Origin: Nageia nagi
Lineage: Eukaryota > Pinophyta
DNA length: 64,000 bases
Direction: 5' to 3'
NCBI GenBank assembly: GCA_050084985.1
Contig: JBITNC010000001.1
Span: 95,666,001-95,730,000, forward strand
The position numbers and the translations under genes were made by a program. A model generated the notes under the pieces. That model searched no databases. It was not told the origin of the DNA and worked only from the letters and a program-made list of their open reading frames with translations. This document shows, piece by piece, positions 46,980-59,570 of this stretch. Numbering within the stretch: position 1 is the first letter of the stretch; every line of letters starts with the position of its first letter.

Positions 46980-48900
46980 ACTATGAATGAAGAAATTTAG
47001 AACAAGAATGAAGAGAGAAATATACATTTGGAAGAACAAAAGAGAAACCAAGTGGTGAGAATATACTTTTATCTTTTTTAGATCAAACATGAAGCTCCAT
47101 TATTAGCCATAAAAGAAAAGAGAAATATATAATTGAATTTTATTTTAGAAATTTCTAGTTTTAGTGATTTTCCTTTAGATAGTGATTCTAAAGAAAAGGA
47201 ACATTTTATTGATAAAAAATCTAAATTCATACTTCCCATTGAAAATAATTTGATTCAATAAAATCAAATTTGAAGATAATATGAAATTGTGCTAATTTTA
47301 TTGAATTTTGAAGCTGTTCCTTCAATATTAGAATTGGCTAGTCCATCTAGATAAGAGACAAGAATTACTAGGCCTGCAAATATTGAAGTTTGGTAGTAAA
47401 TCCTAACCAACTTGAAAGAGAGTTTTATAGAGCATGAATAAATATATAAAGAGATCATTGATACATATTTTCCCAAATCCAAAGGGGAATAGAAGATCAT
47501 GAAACTCTTTAGAGCCAACCTAAATATTATAATTTTTTTACCCCATCTCTCTCATCCATACCAAATATGTAGGGAGGATAGTCCCCACCGATGATGGAGA
47601 TCATGATGGAGCTCTAGGGTAAGAAGATCTTGGCCAAAATCAAAACCCACAAGGTGTCACATGACCATGGTTAAATAATGTAGGATCTTTAAACTTACTA
47701 GGATTCAAACATAAACTATTAAAAAATAAAACAAATATCCCCATATACTCTAGAGAAACATCAGGAATTACAACGAAGAAATATCTTCATAATTTCAACA
47801 CATTTTATGAAATCAATATTATAGAACATGAAGATGTACTAGTAAGAATTTTTATAAGAACCCTCACTAAAGAATCTCTAAACTAGTACAATACTTTACC
47901 TCAATCATTTATTAAATAGGGTGGGATGATCTTACAATAGCCTTCCTCTCAATATTCAAGAGTAGGGTCCTAAGTACTAAGTTGGTTGGAGAAATTTCTC
48001 ACATTAAAAAAGAAAAAATAAATGGCTCAATTTTTGATCAATTTAATAAGTTATACCAAAAAATACTAGTAGAATTGAGACTTTTCAAATCTCTTAAAAA
48101 ATATCTCTTCATCAACACATTGGACTTTGAACTTTATTATGCTATAAATGTTTGTATTCTGACTAATTTTAATGATGTATTTGAAGATGAATACAACATA
48201 AAGAATTCCTTGTTGCTTTGAATGTAAAATGAAAAGGCCCAAAATAACATTATAAAAGAAGAAAGGGAACAAGTGATAAAAAATGAAAAAGACATAAAAA
48301 GCATATTCAAATAATAAGAAAATGAAAAATGATTGTTGAGGAAGTTAGAAAATTTTGCTTTTTGGAAAAATCATAATCCTCAATAAGCCTTTTTTCAAAT
48401 CAAGGTTTCAAAAAATTTCTAGAGCAAAATAAAGAAGATAATAATAGTGTCAAAAGGATCATGCCAACACCCTTAGACAAAGGTGAATCTTCATTAAAAA
48501 ATGCTTAATGAAATCTTTATCAAATTTGAATATGATTTAAATAATTATACAATTATGGCCATGATTCAAGAGATATTTTTAGAAAATAAAATATTATTAT
48601 TTGATAAAAACCTTAGCAATCAAGTAAAAACTAGTTCCTTGGAATAAGGATTTGAAGATAAAGTGATATATTTTTATCAAGAAAGCAAATAACTCTCACA
48701 AGTATTTGTTCAAGGATTAACCATTATGACTCGAGCATAAGGAAAATTCCATTCTCAAACACATAAGGGTCCTCAACCTCAAACATAGCCTTAAATGCAA
48801 GGAATATTTCTACCATAAACAATAAGAAAAGCTCTTATGCAAGACAAAGAACAACAAGTTGAAGCCTCAAGAAGGGAACCTCCCTAGTCAAAATATAACA
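46980..48900 (+). pseudogene. Ty3/gypsy (Tat-like) gag of element C
   Basis: Frames starting about 46980 (NEERNIHLEEQKRNQVVR, later LEISSFSDFPLDSDSKEKEH) lead to the core: YNEEI... in one frame and KKYLHNFNTFYEINIIEHED, VLVRIFIRTLTKESL in another, then WLEKF or, in the next frame, LVGEISHIKKEKINGSIFDQ, FNKLYQKI (47982-48221). This matches the Tat gag core D-V-x-x-R-L-F...L-x-x-x-A and E-F-x-x-x-K-x-x-x-x-E-S-x-x-x-F-x-x-R-F-N-x-L-Y-x-K-I. No zinc knuckle is visible. Near 48890 YNIIEDLSKKIVNILI resembles the linker leading to the protease. Confidence 0.75.
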
Positions 48901-49600
48901 TCATTGAAGATTTGTCAAAGAAGATTGTAAATATTTTAATTCCCAATTGCTTCATACAGATACACAAGTTGTTAAAGAACATTTTGACAATGTAAATGCT
49001 TTAAAATGATAATTCAATACAAAAACCAATATATAAATAAATACAAGATCCAATACTAATGACACAATAAAAATTTCAAGAATTCCTTCTTTCTACATAT
49101 ACTTATAGATCAATAGTAGTATTGTATTCTCGATTGTGCATGATCAATTCATAATATCATACCTCTAAAAGTATCTCAAGTGCTAAAGATTACTTATTTA
49201 GAATGTGATGATTCTTGTTATCCAATGGATTCTACAAACATCATAATGGTGGGAAAAATCAAAGATATGACTATGTTGTTAGTGTCCTTCCTAACTAAGA
49301 AAATCCTCATGTCTCTTTTGATAGCGAACATGCATGTATCTTACATGATGTTGCTTAAGAGGCAGTTCGGCTATAGCATAAGAGGCATGATTTCTCTTGA
49401 TTATATTTTTGCATAAATACTTGTAAAAGATACTTTATATATTATTATGCTTAAAAGTAGACATAGATTTGTAGTCTAATTCAAAGTTGGGAAAGCTAAA
49501 AATAATATTAAAAATAATCAATTAGTGAAAGTATATAAATCAATGAACCTCATGATCAATTAGTAGTTTGCTTCTAAGATGGAAACATTGGTATGTATCA
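48901..49600 (+). other. Expected protease region of element C, not identified
   Basis: By position the retropepsin should be here. A 78-residue frame (49180-49416) exists, but no D-S/G-G motif can be found; the protease is probably decayed beyond recognition. Confidence 0.4.
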
Positions 49601-50060
49601 AGCATTAAGAGAAAAAATTTGAAGGAAATCTTTACTAAAGACCCAAAGGACACTTGGATGATCTAATTTTATGGAAGAAAATGTAGAGAAGGGAATGGAG
49701 CTAGAGTAGTTTTCATTATACCTAATGGAATAAAGAAATTTTGTTTATGAGGTTGACTTTTCACTGCACTAATAGCATATTTGAATATGAATTTTTTTAC
49801 AAGGGATTGTCTTATGAGGAAATACTTTTACATAAACATTTGGTTTATTTTGGAGATGTAGAATTGATTGTTAAATAGATAAAAAAAATTAATTTCAAAT
49901 GAAGAATACAAAGATAAGATCCTACTGACATCTTTTTTGGGATACTATTAAAGTGTTCGATTCATAATATCAAATCCATACTAAGGAATTTAAATTCACA
50001 AGAAGATGCTTTGGTAGTATACACATCTATGATTAGGCCTAATTCTTCATTAGGATTAGG
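49601..50060 (+). pseudogene. RNase H-like domain (RVT_3 type) upstream of RT in element C
   Basis: Frames read CREGNGARVVFIIPNGIKKF, then MRLTFHCTNSIFEYEFFYKG, LSYEEILLHKHLVYFGDVEL, IVK. This matches the plant archaeal-like RNase H pattern D-G-x-x-x-x-x-x-G-A-G-x-V-x-x-x-P-x-G...F-R-L-x-F-x-C-T-N-N-x-A-E-Y-E-A-L...G-D-S-E-L-I-V. The E-Y-E and G-D positions are kept (S of GDS is V). Then SILRNLNSQEDALVVYTS follows, like the I-P-R-x-x-N-x-x-A-D-x-L-A segment. It lies before, not after, the reverse transcriptase, so element C has two RNase H domains. Confidence 0.75.
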
Positions 50061-50495
50061 GCATTATCAAATAGAATTACTATACAAATAAGTTATCCTT
50101 GATAATATTGAACACTGATAGATTTTTGATATAGATAAGTGCCTTCTCTAATGTATTCAATGTACATAAGATAACTCTTTAGGATTCATTGAAAATGATC
50201 AATTTATGTAGTTGAGTTGGAATAAGATCGATCCATGCATGAATGATCGAGCTTGAAAATATTTAGGATAAACATGATCATTTTAGTAATGATGTTGTAA
50301 AAAATAATAATAATACAACAACCACTTTAAATTTAAATCTTAATGATCCTCATTAGGAGTCCTAATTGGAGCCCAATGCATTCTTGAAGAAAAGGAAAGT
50401 TTCATTGCACTTCCTAAAAAATACAAGTATATTTTTGTTGAAATTACAATGATAATAAGGGTTTTAGAAGGATGTGTTTCAACACATTATTCCTT
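50061..50495 (+). pseudogene. Tether between RNase H-like domain and RT, element C
   Basis: HYQIELLYK, a stop, VILDNIEHW-like and IFDIDK resemble the P-D-N-x-x-x-W-x-V-F-x-x-D segment after this RNase H. Further on, GAQCILEEKESFIALPKKYK and YIFVEI match the region just before gypsy RT (L-x-x-E-E-K-x-x-F-I-x-L-L-K-E-F-K-D-I-F-A-W). The frame is cut by CACTA element E at 50496 and resumes at 59601 with KHNCKPFHQKSRIL. Confidence 0.75.
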
Positions 50496-50522
50496 CACTA
50501 GACCAAAAAAGTATTTTGGGGG
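50496..50522 (+). repeat. Left terminal inverted repeat of CACTA element E
   Basis: CACTAGACCAAAAAAGTATT; the first 14 bases pair with the right end at 10 to 12 positions. Conserved CACTA start intact. Confidence 0.85.
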
Positions 50523-51634
50523 CAACTTACTTGAGGTGGTTTTGATGGGGCAACTTTAAACCACCCTTTTTTAAAGTTTTAGTGGCAATTTTGGTGGGAT
50601 AATTTTTAGCTACCCTAAAAAATATTTTTGGGGTGGAGAAAAATTGCCCCTTAGTGAAAATGAGAAAAAAAAAAGTGTCGACAGGAGCTTAGGCGGGTTA
50701 CTTAAAATGTTTTTCATCATTTTGAGATTTGTGAGCCTAGGGACTAAAGGAGAGAGGGAAATTTAGTGTATTGGTGATATTAGAGAGGAGAGGGGAGACC
50801 AAAATAGAGGATATGATGTGAGACCAGAGGATACAAGGTGAGACCAAAGGATACGAGGTAAGATGTATTGTCTAGAGGTGCAAGAAGGTAAATTTCAATC
50901 TATGACCTTATGCATTCTTCTATATTCTACATATGTGTATGTGCTTTGTAATTTCATACATTCTTTTAGAAAACTTATGAATCCTAAATCATTACAAACC
51001 ATGAAATTATATTTGCATGATACATATTATCAAACTTATCTTGGGTCTTATGTATATTTCCACATATTTCATATGTTTATGGGCATTTTTAGAAAATTTA
51101 TTTTGTGTATCATGTAATCATTATAGATCATTAATTGTGTTTTTATCATGAATATTATTAAATAAATCTCTAATTTTATTTTATTCTTCCACATATTTCA
51201 TGTTTCCATGTGCCTTTTTGAAAAAAACCCTTTTTTTGTATCACATAATCATTTCAAACTCTAAAACTTTGTTTGCTTGATTCAAGTAAAACCACAACAT
51301 TTGATTTACAAGCACCAAGTAGACACATATATGCATACAATTCAAGGTTTATGGGTATGTTGTAAATGATAGTTCAAATCTCCCATGGCCTACATAAACC
51401 ACAATATTCAATTTAGGGTTTATAAGTATATTGGCAGTGGAGTTCAAATATTCCTCAAGATAGCCTTCTCGAATTGTAACATTCAATTTACATGCACCAA
51501 GTAGACACATACACACACCTAATTCAGGTTTTATGGATATTTTGGAAGTGAAGTTTTAATCTCCCTTAAGATAAGCCTACACAAACCATAACATTTGATT
51601 AGTAGACACATGCACACACCTAATTCAAAGGTTT

Positions 51635-52074
51635 ATGGGTATTTTGGCAGTGAAGCTCAAAGCTCCATCAAGATAGTCTACATGACCAAGAAGGTAAACA
51701 ATGAATTTATAATGATTAATCCTAGGATTGCAAGACAAGTAAAAAATGAAAATTTATTGAGAATTTTAAGAAGATGCAATTATCAAGTGTAAAATTGGCT
51801 ACATGATGAAACACTATACTTTAAAAAAGTGTAAAAAACCAATCCAAAAGTGGTAACTCAGTAAAAATAAGCTTGTAATATTTAACCTAAAAATTTAAAT
51901 GCTATATTATCTTACCTTCACAATAAGCACAATAAGATGTATAGGTTGGTTATGTTCCCCCAGGATAACTTGTTCAAAACATAATAAATTAGATAAGTTG
52001 GAGCTAACTACATTTATAAGCTCTTAGTAGATATATTACCGCTATGCTTCAATATTGTTCATAATATCATCATG
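51635..52074. repeat. Subterminal block of E shared with the right end (left copy)
   Basis: Matches about 58470-58915 in the same orientation: 'caagaaggtaaa', 'tataatgattaatcctaggattgcaag', 'tcaagtgtaaaa', 'ccaaaagtggtaa' and 'aggataacttgttcaaaac' in the same order. A third partial copy is at 52720-53330. Confidence 0.85.
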
Positions 52075-52500
52075 CAACCAACCTAGATGTTTTAACAGTT
52101 CAAAGAGCTTAAGGGCATCCTTTTTGTAGCCATGAATTATATATCCTTTGATGATTTCATTCCAAGAACCAATGTTTGTATCATGCATCTTATGAAACAA
52201 TTCCTAGGCCTTGTGTATTCTTCTATAGTGGACATACATGCATATGGGCCTTTTCTAAAAAATCATTTTTTATGTATCTTTCAATCATTACAGATCATAA
52301 AACTATTTGCATTTTACATCTTATCAAATAACTCCTGGGCCTTTTGTATTCTTCCACATTTTGCATACATGTCTATGGCCTTTTCTAGAAAATCCATTTT
52401 ATGTGTATCTGTAATCATTACAAACCATGAAACTATTTGCATCATGCATATTATCAAACAATTCTTATGCCTTGTGAATTCTTCCATAGTTTGCATTTAT
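52075..52500 (-). pseudogene. PPR gene fragment captured in CACTA element E
   Basis: On the minus strand from 52500: MQIVSWFVMITDTHKMDFLE, KAIDMYAKCGRIQKAQELFD, KM; then a frame change and, from 52245, MYVHYRRIHKA, one stop, ELFHKMHDTNIGSWNEIIKG, YIIHGYKKDALKLFELLKHL. These are consensus plant PPR motifs of the PLS class (D-M-Y-A-K-C-G...A-x-x-L-F-D-K-M-x-x-x-x-x-x-S-W-N-x-x-I-x-G-Y-x-x-H-G-x-x-x-x-A-L-x-L-F). The last 57 residues have a single stop, so they are better preserved than the transposase. It reads opposite to TNP2. PPR proteins act in organellar RNA processing; this piece is too short to function. Confidence 0.88.
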
Positions 52501-53639
52501 GGGCCTTTTTTAGAAAATCCACTTTGTGCATATTTTGCAATCATTGGAGACTATGAAACTATTATGATATGAAATGATTTTTCCTTGTGGACATAGGCAT
52601 AGATGAAGCAAAATACTTTATACCATGTCTACTAGGTGATTCTCAAGATAGTTTGCATGAGCTACAACATTTGATTTATAAGCATTAAGTACACACATGC
52701 ACACATCCAATTCAAGGTTTAGGGTTATTTTAGCAATGAAGTTCCAAGCTCTCTCAAGATAGCTTACATTACCAAGTATGTCGATAATTCATGTATAATG
52801 ATTAATCCTACTATTGCAAGATATGCACAAAATGAAATAATATAGAGAATTTTAAGAGATTCATTTTTCAAGTGTAAAATTAGGTATGTTATGAAATACT
52901 ATACTTTAAGAAAGTGTCAAAAACTAGTTTAAAAGTGGTATGTTAGAACAAACATGCTTGTAATACTTTAATAGCATGATTGAATCTTATTTAATTATTA
53001 TTGAGATGCATAATTACATAAATATGCTTATATTTTTGAGCTTTATGTATTTTTCCACATTTTGTATACATCTATATGGGTCTTTTTTAGAAAACCCACC
53101 TTACAATCATTGTAGCCCATGAAACTGCTATGATATAGGCTAGGCAATGAAGGAACACACATCATGTTCCATTGTTCAACAAAAAATTAAATCTTATGTT
53201 GTATTGACTCTATAATAAGCATAATAAGTTATAAAGGTTGGGTGTATTTATCCCAAGATAACCTATTCAAAACATCATGAATTAGATAAGTTAGGGCTAG
53301 CTACATTCTAAAAAACCCATTTTGTATGCATCTTGAAATCATTATAGACCATGAAATTGTTTGCATCATGAAAAGCAAGTCATACTTAGTAAGAGAACAT
53401 GAATTGCTTTCCAATGAGTGTATTTGGAATTGAATCCAAATGCTTCTTTAGATCAAATAGTTTAATACTATTAGGACCTTCATTGGTAGATAATACACTC
53501 CATTAATGTTGTTTTAATAATGACCTCATAGCGACATATTTTTATGTAGAAAAAAATTATTTATTTTGAAATAGATCATGTTTAAATTTCACCTTTATCT
53601 ATGATGTGGTCATTTTTAAGGAGATTTTTTGTCAAGCTT

Positions 53640-56600
53640 TATGGAAAAATGCACATGCAACTAGAAATAGAAAGAAATATTTTCATAGGGTTTATGAATT
53701 CATTACATTTGCAAAAACTAATTCAATGAATCCTAAAATAATTAGATGTCCATGTTGAAGGTGCTAAAATATGGAAACTCTTGGTTTTGATGAGGTTTGT
53801 GAGCACTTATTTTAACATAAATTTGACAAGACGTATAACACTTTTATTTGAATGGAGAAGGAACATCTACTTATGACCAATATGTATCATACGTGTACAT
53901 CCCCATGGATAAGGGTCTAAATATTAAAAGTGTATAGATGATATTGTTGGGATGGAAAATATCAATTTCTTGATAATGATATTGAGTTCGAATATGTTCC
54001 TGATGAATTCCATAGATTGGTCCAAGATGTTGATAAATAAGCATTATACATAGGTTGTACAAAGTACATAAAATTATCGATATTAGTTAAATTATATCAT
54101 TCAAAGCTAAACATGGTTGGTTAGACAAAATATTTGGTAATTTATTAGAATTGCTGAGAGATATGATTCCAATTGGTAATACAATTACAAAGTCCTCATA
54201 TGCAAAAAATAAAATGTTGAAGCCATTGGGATTAAATTATGCAATGATATATGCATGTAAAAATTATTGTATTTTATATTGGAAAGAATATGAAAATCTT
54301 CAAGCTTGCCCAAAATGTGGTGAATCATTTTGGAGATTTGATCATTTTCAAGAAATAAATGGAATAATAAGGTTATCATGAAGGTGTTGAGGTATTTATC
54401 CATTTTAGAGAGGTTTTAGAGAATGTATAGGTAAATGATTTTATTATAAAAATAGCTTTGTTTTGTTTATTTCTCTCAACATTATTAGACATGGCTAAAA
54501 TGAGTTACTTTATTCTTGTAGCTTTGGAGAGGTTGTAGAGAATATGAGATGGCATTCACAACATAAGATTTCGTATGGTAATATGCGATATCCAATTGAC
54601 TCTCTAGCATGGTAAAAGATAGATTTTATGTAGCTAGATTTTACTAAAGAACCACATAATATAAGACTATTAATAGAAACCAATGGGTTCAACCATTTAC
54701 CAACTTTAGTTCTCACTACAGTTATTTTCTTACTATGTTAGATCATGGAAAACCTTCCTCCATGGATATCGATGAAGAGGAATTATTCAATGCTTAGCTA
54801 GTTATTACCTAGCCCCTAATAACCAATCATAAATATTGATATTTATCTATAGTTATTGGTTTCTAACTTTCTCAAACTATGGACTGATGGAGTAGAAACA
54901 TGTGATGCATTTCAGAAAATTAGATTCAATATGAGAGAAATAATTATGTGGGCCATTAATGATTTTTGTACTTAAAAATATATAGCAATATGTACCAAAA
55001 AGGGATTTTTTCATGTTCAATATGCAAGGAGAGTACTTGTTCAATACGACCTTCATGTAGTAAAAAGAACATTTATATGGGTCATAGGAGATCTCTTTCT
55101 ATGGATCATCAATTTCCTCATCAAAAGGCATGTTTCAATAATGAGGAAAAGTGGGGTAAAGCATCATTAAATTTAAATGGGAGTGAAATACTATAAAAGG
55201 TATAAAATATACCATGAAAATGTGGAGAGTTGAGCAATTAAAAAGAAAAAGAAAAAAAGAATGATGATATCATTAAATGATGGAAGAAGAAATCTATATT
55301 ATTCGATCTACTATATTGGAAGGTACAACATGCAATTTAATAACTACATTTGTAGTTATATCTTTCAAATATTGAATAATTCTAGTTTGATGTTTCTATC
55401 TATGAACATGATATTTTAGTTCATCACAACTTGTATGTGATGCATGTAGAGAAAAATATCTGTGTAAGCTTAGTTGGGACATTGTTAGGTATTGATACAA
55501 AGATAAAGGATGGAAAATGCTCTCGTGATGATTTAAAATAGTTGAATATTAGGAGCTCATTATGGGAAAAAACCCATAATGAAAAGACATATCTTCCAGA
55601 AACACCCTACAATATATAAAAGGTTGAGAAATAAAGGTTCTATGAAATATTTTACAACATGAAAGTACCTGAAGGATATTGTTCAAATATTAGCAAAAAG
55701 GTCTCAATGAAAGATCTTAATATCCTTAGTTTGAAATCACATGATTCTCATATTCTCATGCAAAACCTTCTTCTGATAGCACTACGATATATGCTTGATA
55801 AGCTAGTATGAAAAGCCATTTGTGAATTGTGCATGCTCTATAGGGATATATGCATAAAAGTAGTGGATTTTGAAAAATTGATGAAACTAGAGGAAGATGT
55901 TAAGGAAACCTTATATTTGTTGGAAAAGTACTTTCCACTTCATTTTTTTATATCATGGTGCATTTAACAGTTCATTTGGTGGAGGAGGTACATCTATGTA
56001 GACCTATACAATTTCTATGGATGTACCCTTTTGAGAGGTTTATATGATTTCATTAGTTTCATAAACCATCATTTTTCTAATTTTTTTACAGTGTCTCATT
56101 GAAAAAAATATTTTTTTATTTTATTTTTATGAAGATTTATAAGAGCTATGTAAAGAATCAATATAGGCCTGAAGGTTGTATTATCGAGTGATATGTTGTT
56201 GAGGAAATTATTTCATTTTCTATAGACTACATGAGAGGTTTAGAAGCAATTTATGATTGCCTTTCATGCAACAATGTAGGGAGTGATAAAGAAGAAATTG
56301 TAGTTGATGGGAGGCCAACATCCAATGGAGAAGTCTTTAATTTGGATAAAATTTCTCTTGAGCAAGCCCATCGATGTGTTCTCATGAACTTGGATAAATT
56401 TCATCCTTGGGTATAATAAGTACATATTTATTTATTGTTATTATATATAATATAGGGTTGAATATTATTTAGATCTGATTGTGTTTGATAAAATTTGTGC
56501 TAAAGTAGGAAGGACAAGATAAGTATTAAGGAATCTAACCCTTGTGTAGTGAGAGATGAATTAGTGATGTAAAAAGCTCATATTAAGAAATTAATCCCTT

Positions 56601-57365
56601 GGCTATGAAATCAATTTATTATGCTTACTTAAATACAATCTTCAACATTTATAATGATAATCATGTAATATTTTGAAATTGCCTTTAAATTATTATTCTT
56701 TGTTCTAGTTTTAGGGAGATGAATTGCAACATAATGATGATGAATCTCATATAATAAAATGGTTAGCACATGGTTCAATTCAATATGCAACAAGATTTTT
56801 AGGCTATTTGACCAATAATTATAAATTTAATACCAAATACATAAATGAACAAATAAGAACTCAAAATATTGTCGATGTGTATCAATGCAATTGTTAGCTA
56901 TAGATCAAGTGTAAAAGACACAAATGAGGTTACTAAAAGAATCACATATTATGGTGTTATTAAGAAAGTCATTTTATTGAATTTCTTATAGTGGGAATAC
57001 CCCTTGTTCAAATGTGATTAGGTGAATGTCCTTTTTAAGAAGAGTGGAATTAAAATTGATGAAATGAGATGCATAATGATTAACATGAGCATATTATAGC
57101 ATGGGGATAGACTAGAAGATGATCCATATATTCTAGCATCACAAGCAAAATAAGTTTTTTATATGTAGGATTCAATTGAAAGTAGTTGGTATAGGCTCTC
57201 ATATCATCCCCAAGAGGGATCAAAGACACTGAAGCATACAAGAAGGTATTTGGAGGAATAGATGTTGTTGAACTTGAAATTACTCTAGATGATAACACAA
57301 ATGATGGTAATATTGAATATGTACTTAAGGATATTAAGGGTGCATTCTTGTAAGCATGATTATTG
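53640..57365 (+). pseudogene. tnp2: CACTA transposase TNP2, decayed
   Basis: DDE-type transposase that would cut and join element E. The order of readable blocks follows the family. N-terminal (Transpos_assoc-like): FITFAKTNSMNPKIIRCPC, METLGFDEVCEHLF. Middle: LRDMIPIGNTITKSSYAKNK, LGLNYAMIYACKNYCILYWK, EYENLQACPKCGESFW (54151-54381); MRWHSQHKISYGNMRYPIDS, LAW, EPHNIRLLIETNGFN; then VETCDAFQKIRFNMREIIMW, CSICKESTCSIRPSCSKKN, YMGHRRSLSMDHQFPHQKA; then VMHVEKNICVSLVGTLLGID and LKSHDSHILMQNLLLIALRY. C-terminal (DUF4218 and DUF4216 types): MRGLEAIYDCL, EQAHRCVLMNLDKFHPWV, IKWLAHGSIQYATRFLGYLT, RITYYGVIKKVILLNF, YILASQAK. About a dozen stops and frame changes; inactive. Confidence 0.93.
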
Positions 57366-58470
57366 ATATCTTGTATAAGCAAAACAAAGGTAGTATTTTA
57401 CCAACTTACCACTTTTAGACTAGTTTTTGATGCTAAAAACATTTCTAGGTTGAACAATTTCTTTACTTCTCTGTGATAATTTTTGGATGATATAGTGTAT
57501 TTAAAACATTCCATATCACATATCATCATTTAAATATAAGTGCAATAGAATTAAAATTATATGCTCTACATTTATGCTCGAATGATTTAACTATTCTCTA
57601 CACTTATGCTCAAATGTGTTTGGATAAGTATGACAAGCATTTTTTTGATAACTTACCATTTTTGTACTAGATTTTAACACTTGGAAATTTTCTAGGTTAA
57701 ATAGTTGTTTCCTTGTCAAAGTAAATTTTTGGATCATATGGTGTATTTAAATCATTTCATATCATATGTTATAATTTATTTGTAAAAATGTTTTGATACA
57801 AACTATGAAATGAAGGAGCCCATAGCAAGTTCCATTATTTTCATTTGTATATACAACACAATATGCACTTGCATTTAACCACATATTTTTTCTATGTTTT
57901 TCTAGCATGATTTTGACAACTTACCACTTTTGGACTAGTTTTTGACACTTGGAAAATTTTTGGATTGAAAAGTTGATTTCCTTATCCAAGCTAGTTTTTG
58001 GATCATATGGTGTATTTAAATAGTTTCATATCATATATCATAATTTATTTGTAAAAAATATTCTAATATAGGTCATGCAGAAGGAGCCCACAATATGTTC
58101 CATTATTTTAATCTAATCATTATGTATATACAACATGGCATATACTTATAGGTAACCACATATTTGTTTTGTTTGCTAGCATGATTTTGGCAACTTACCA
58201 CTTTTGCACTGGTTTTTAACATTTGGAAAATTTATGGGTTGAATAGTTAGTATACTTATCTAAGCCAATTTTTGAATTATATGGTGTATTTAAATCATTT
58301 CATATCACATTTCATAATTTATTTGTAAAAAAACTTTTGATACAAGACATGCAATTAAGGATACCACATCATGTTACATATTTTCATCTAATCATTATAT
58401 GGTATGCTCTTGGTAACCACATATTTTTTCTATGTTTGAGTAGCATTACCAACTTACCACTTTTGGAATG
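57366..58470. repeat. Right subterminal repeats of E, about 265 bp unit
   Basis: 'aacttaccacttttgg' or a close variant occurs at 57414, 57650, 57918, 58192 and 58451 (spacing 236-274 bp). Each unit also carries 'atcatatggtgtatttaaat', 'cataatttatttgtaaaaa', a 'gaaggagcccac' stretch and 'ggtaaccacatattt'. The motif is the reverse complement of CCAAAAGTGGTAAGTT in the left block. Confidence 0.88.
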
Positions 58471-58920
58471 GTTTATGGGTATTTTTCGAGTGAAGTTCGA
58501 AGCTCCTTAAGATAGCCTACACAAACAAGAAGGTAAATAATACATGTATAATGATTAATCGTATGATTGCAAGATATTTACAAAATGAAGGATTGTAGAG
58601 AATTTTAAAAAATGCATTTATCAAGTGTAAAAATGGTTACATGATAAAAAATAAAGTATCAAAAATCAATCCAAAAGTGGTAAGTTGGATAAAACATGTT
58701 TTTAATACTTAATTGCTCAACCTAGAAATATAAATTATTGTTATCTTACCTACACTATAAATGTTGTATATCTTTCCCTCAGGATAACTTATTCAAAACA
58801 TCATGAATTAGATAAGTCAAGGCTAGCTACATTTACAAGCTCTCAGTAGATATATCATTGTTAAGTTTCAACATTGTTCATAAATGTTACCATACAACTA
58901 ACTTGGATGCCTCATATCAT
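58471..58920. repeat. Subterminal block of E shared with the left end (right copy)
   Basis: Direct-orientation copy of 51635-52074, including 'agaaggtaaataatacatg', 'ccaaaagtggtaagtt' at 58674 and 'aggataacttattcaaaac'. Confidence 0.85.
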
Positions 58921-59570
58921 TTCATATAATTATATATATTGTGTATTTAGATCATTTCATATCATATGGTGTATACTTAGATAATTTCATATCGAATATA
59001 TTGCACTTGGATGTTTCATATAATATGATGTACTTAGATCATTTCATAACATATTATTCAAACATTTAGATCATTTTCATATCATATACTACATTTATAA
59101 AAAATTGAATAGTGATAAGTGAGTTCGACAAGCTCATCCTTTGGGAGCCCATGGCTAGTATTTTGATTGGGCTCACTATGATTGAGCTCAGGTGTCTCAA
59201 AAAATCAAGGATGTTGTATCCTAGAAGCAAGCTTTAGGCTATGCCCTTTATTTATTTATTAATTCATTTGACAATGGTTTCAAATTACCTCACATTAATG
59301 CCTTTAAATTATGGTAATTTTAGCTACCCCTTAAACAAGAGTGCCAAAATTTTAATATGTTAGTTATTAACCATTGTATTTTTTTATTTTGTGATGGCTA
59401 AAAGGGCATCATCTAACCACCACCTTTTTTAAAAGGCAACAATTTAATGGTCTATATGGTGATAGGCATTAGTCATCACCATAGAGGTTGATATTTTGTA
59501 GCACCTACATAGATAGTGGTGGGATAACCATTGATAAATAATAAATATATAAGGTGATAGTTTATAATCA
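58921..59570. other. Right-end non-coding sequence of E
   Basis: A short run of 'atcatttcatatcatat' repeats (about 58915-59095) is followed by mixed sequence with no gene up to the right terminal repeat. Confidence 0.55.

Larger units (their letters stand above)
50860..53370 (-). repeat. Left subterminal repeats of E, partly PPR-derived, about 130 bp unit
   Basis: A unit marked on the plus strand by 'tgtattcttcca' and 'ccttttctagaaaa' recurs at 50911, 51051, 51181, then 52214, 52345, 52475 and about 53046, roughly 130 bp apart within each cluster. Read on the minus strand the better copies encode PPR motifs. Interleaved with them are 100-120 bp repeats carrying 'caccaagtagacacat', 'aattcaaggtttatggg' and 'ctcaagatagcctaca' (51300-51690 and 52680-52770). 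Confidence 0.8.

Noticed and set aside
52132-52572. 146-residue plus-strand open frame
   Set aside because: It is antisense to the PPR-derived repeats; the minus-strand reading has clear motifs and the plus-strand product has none.
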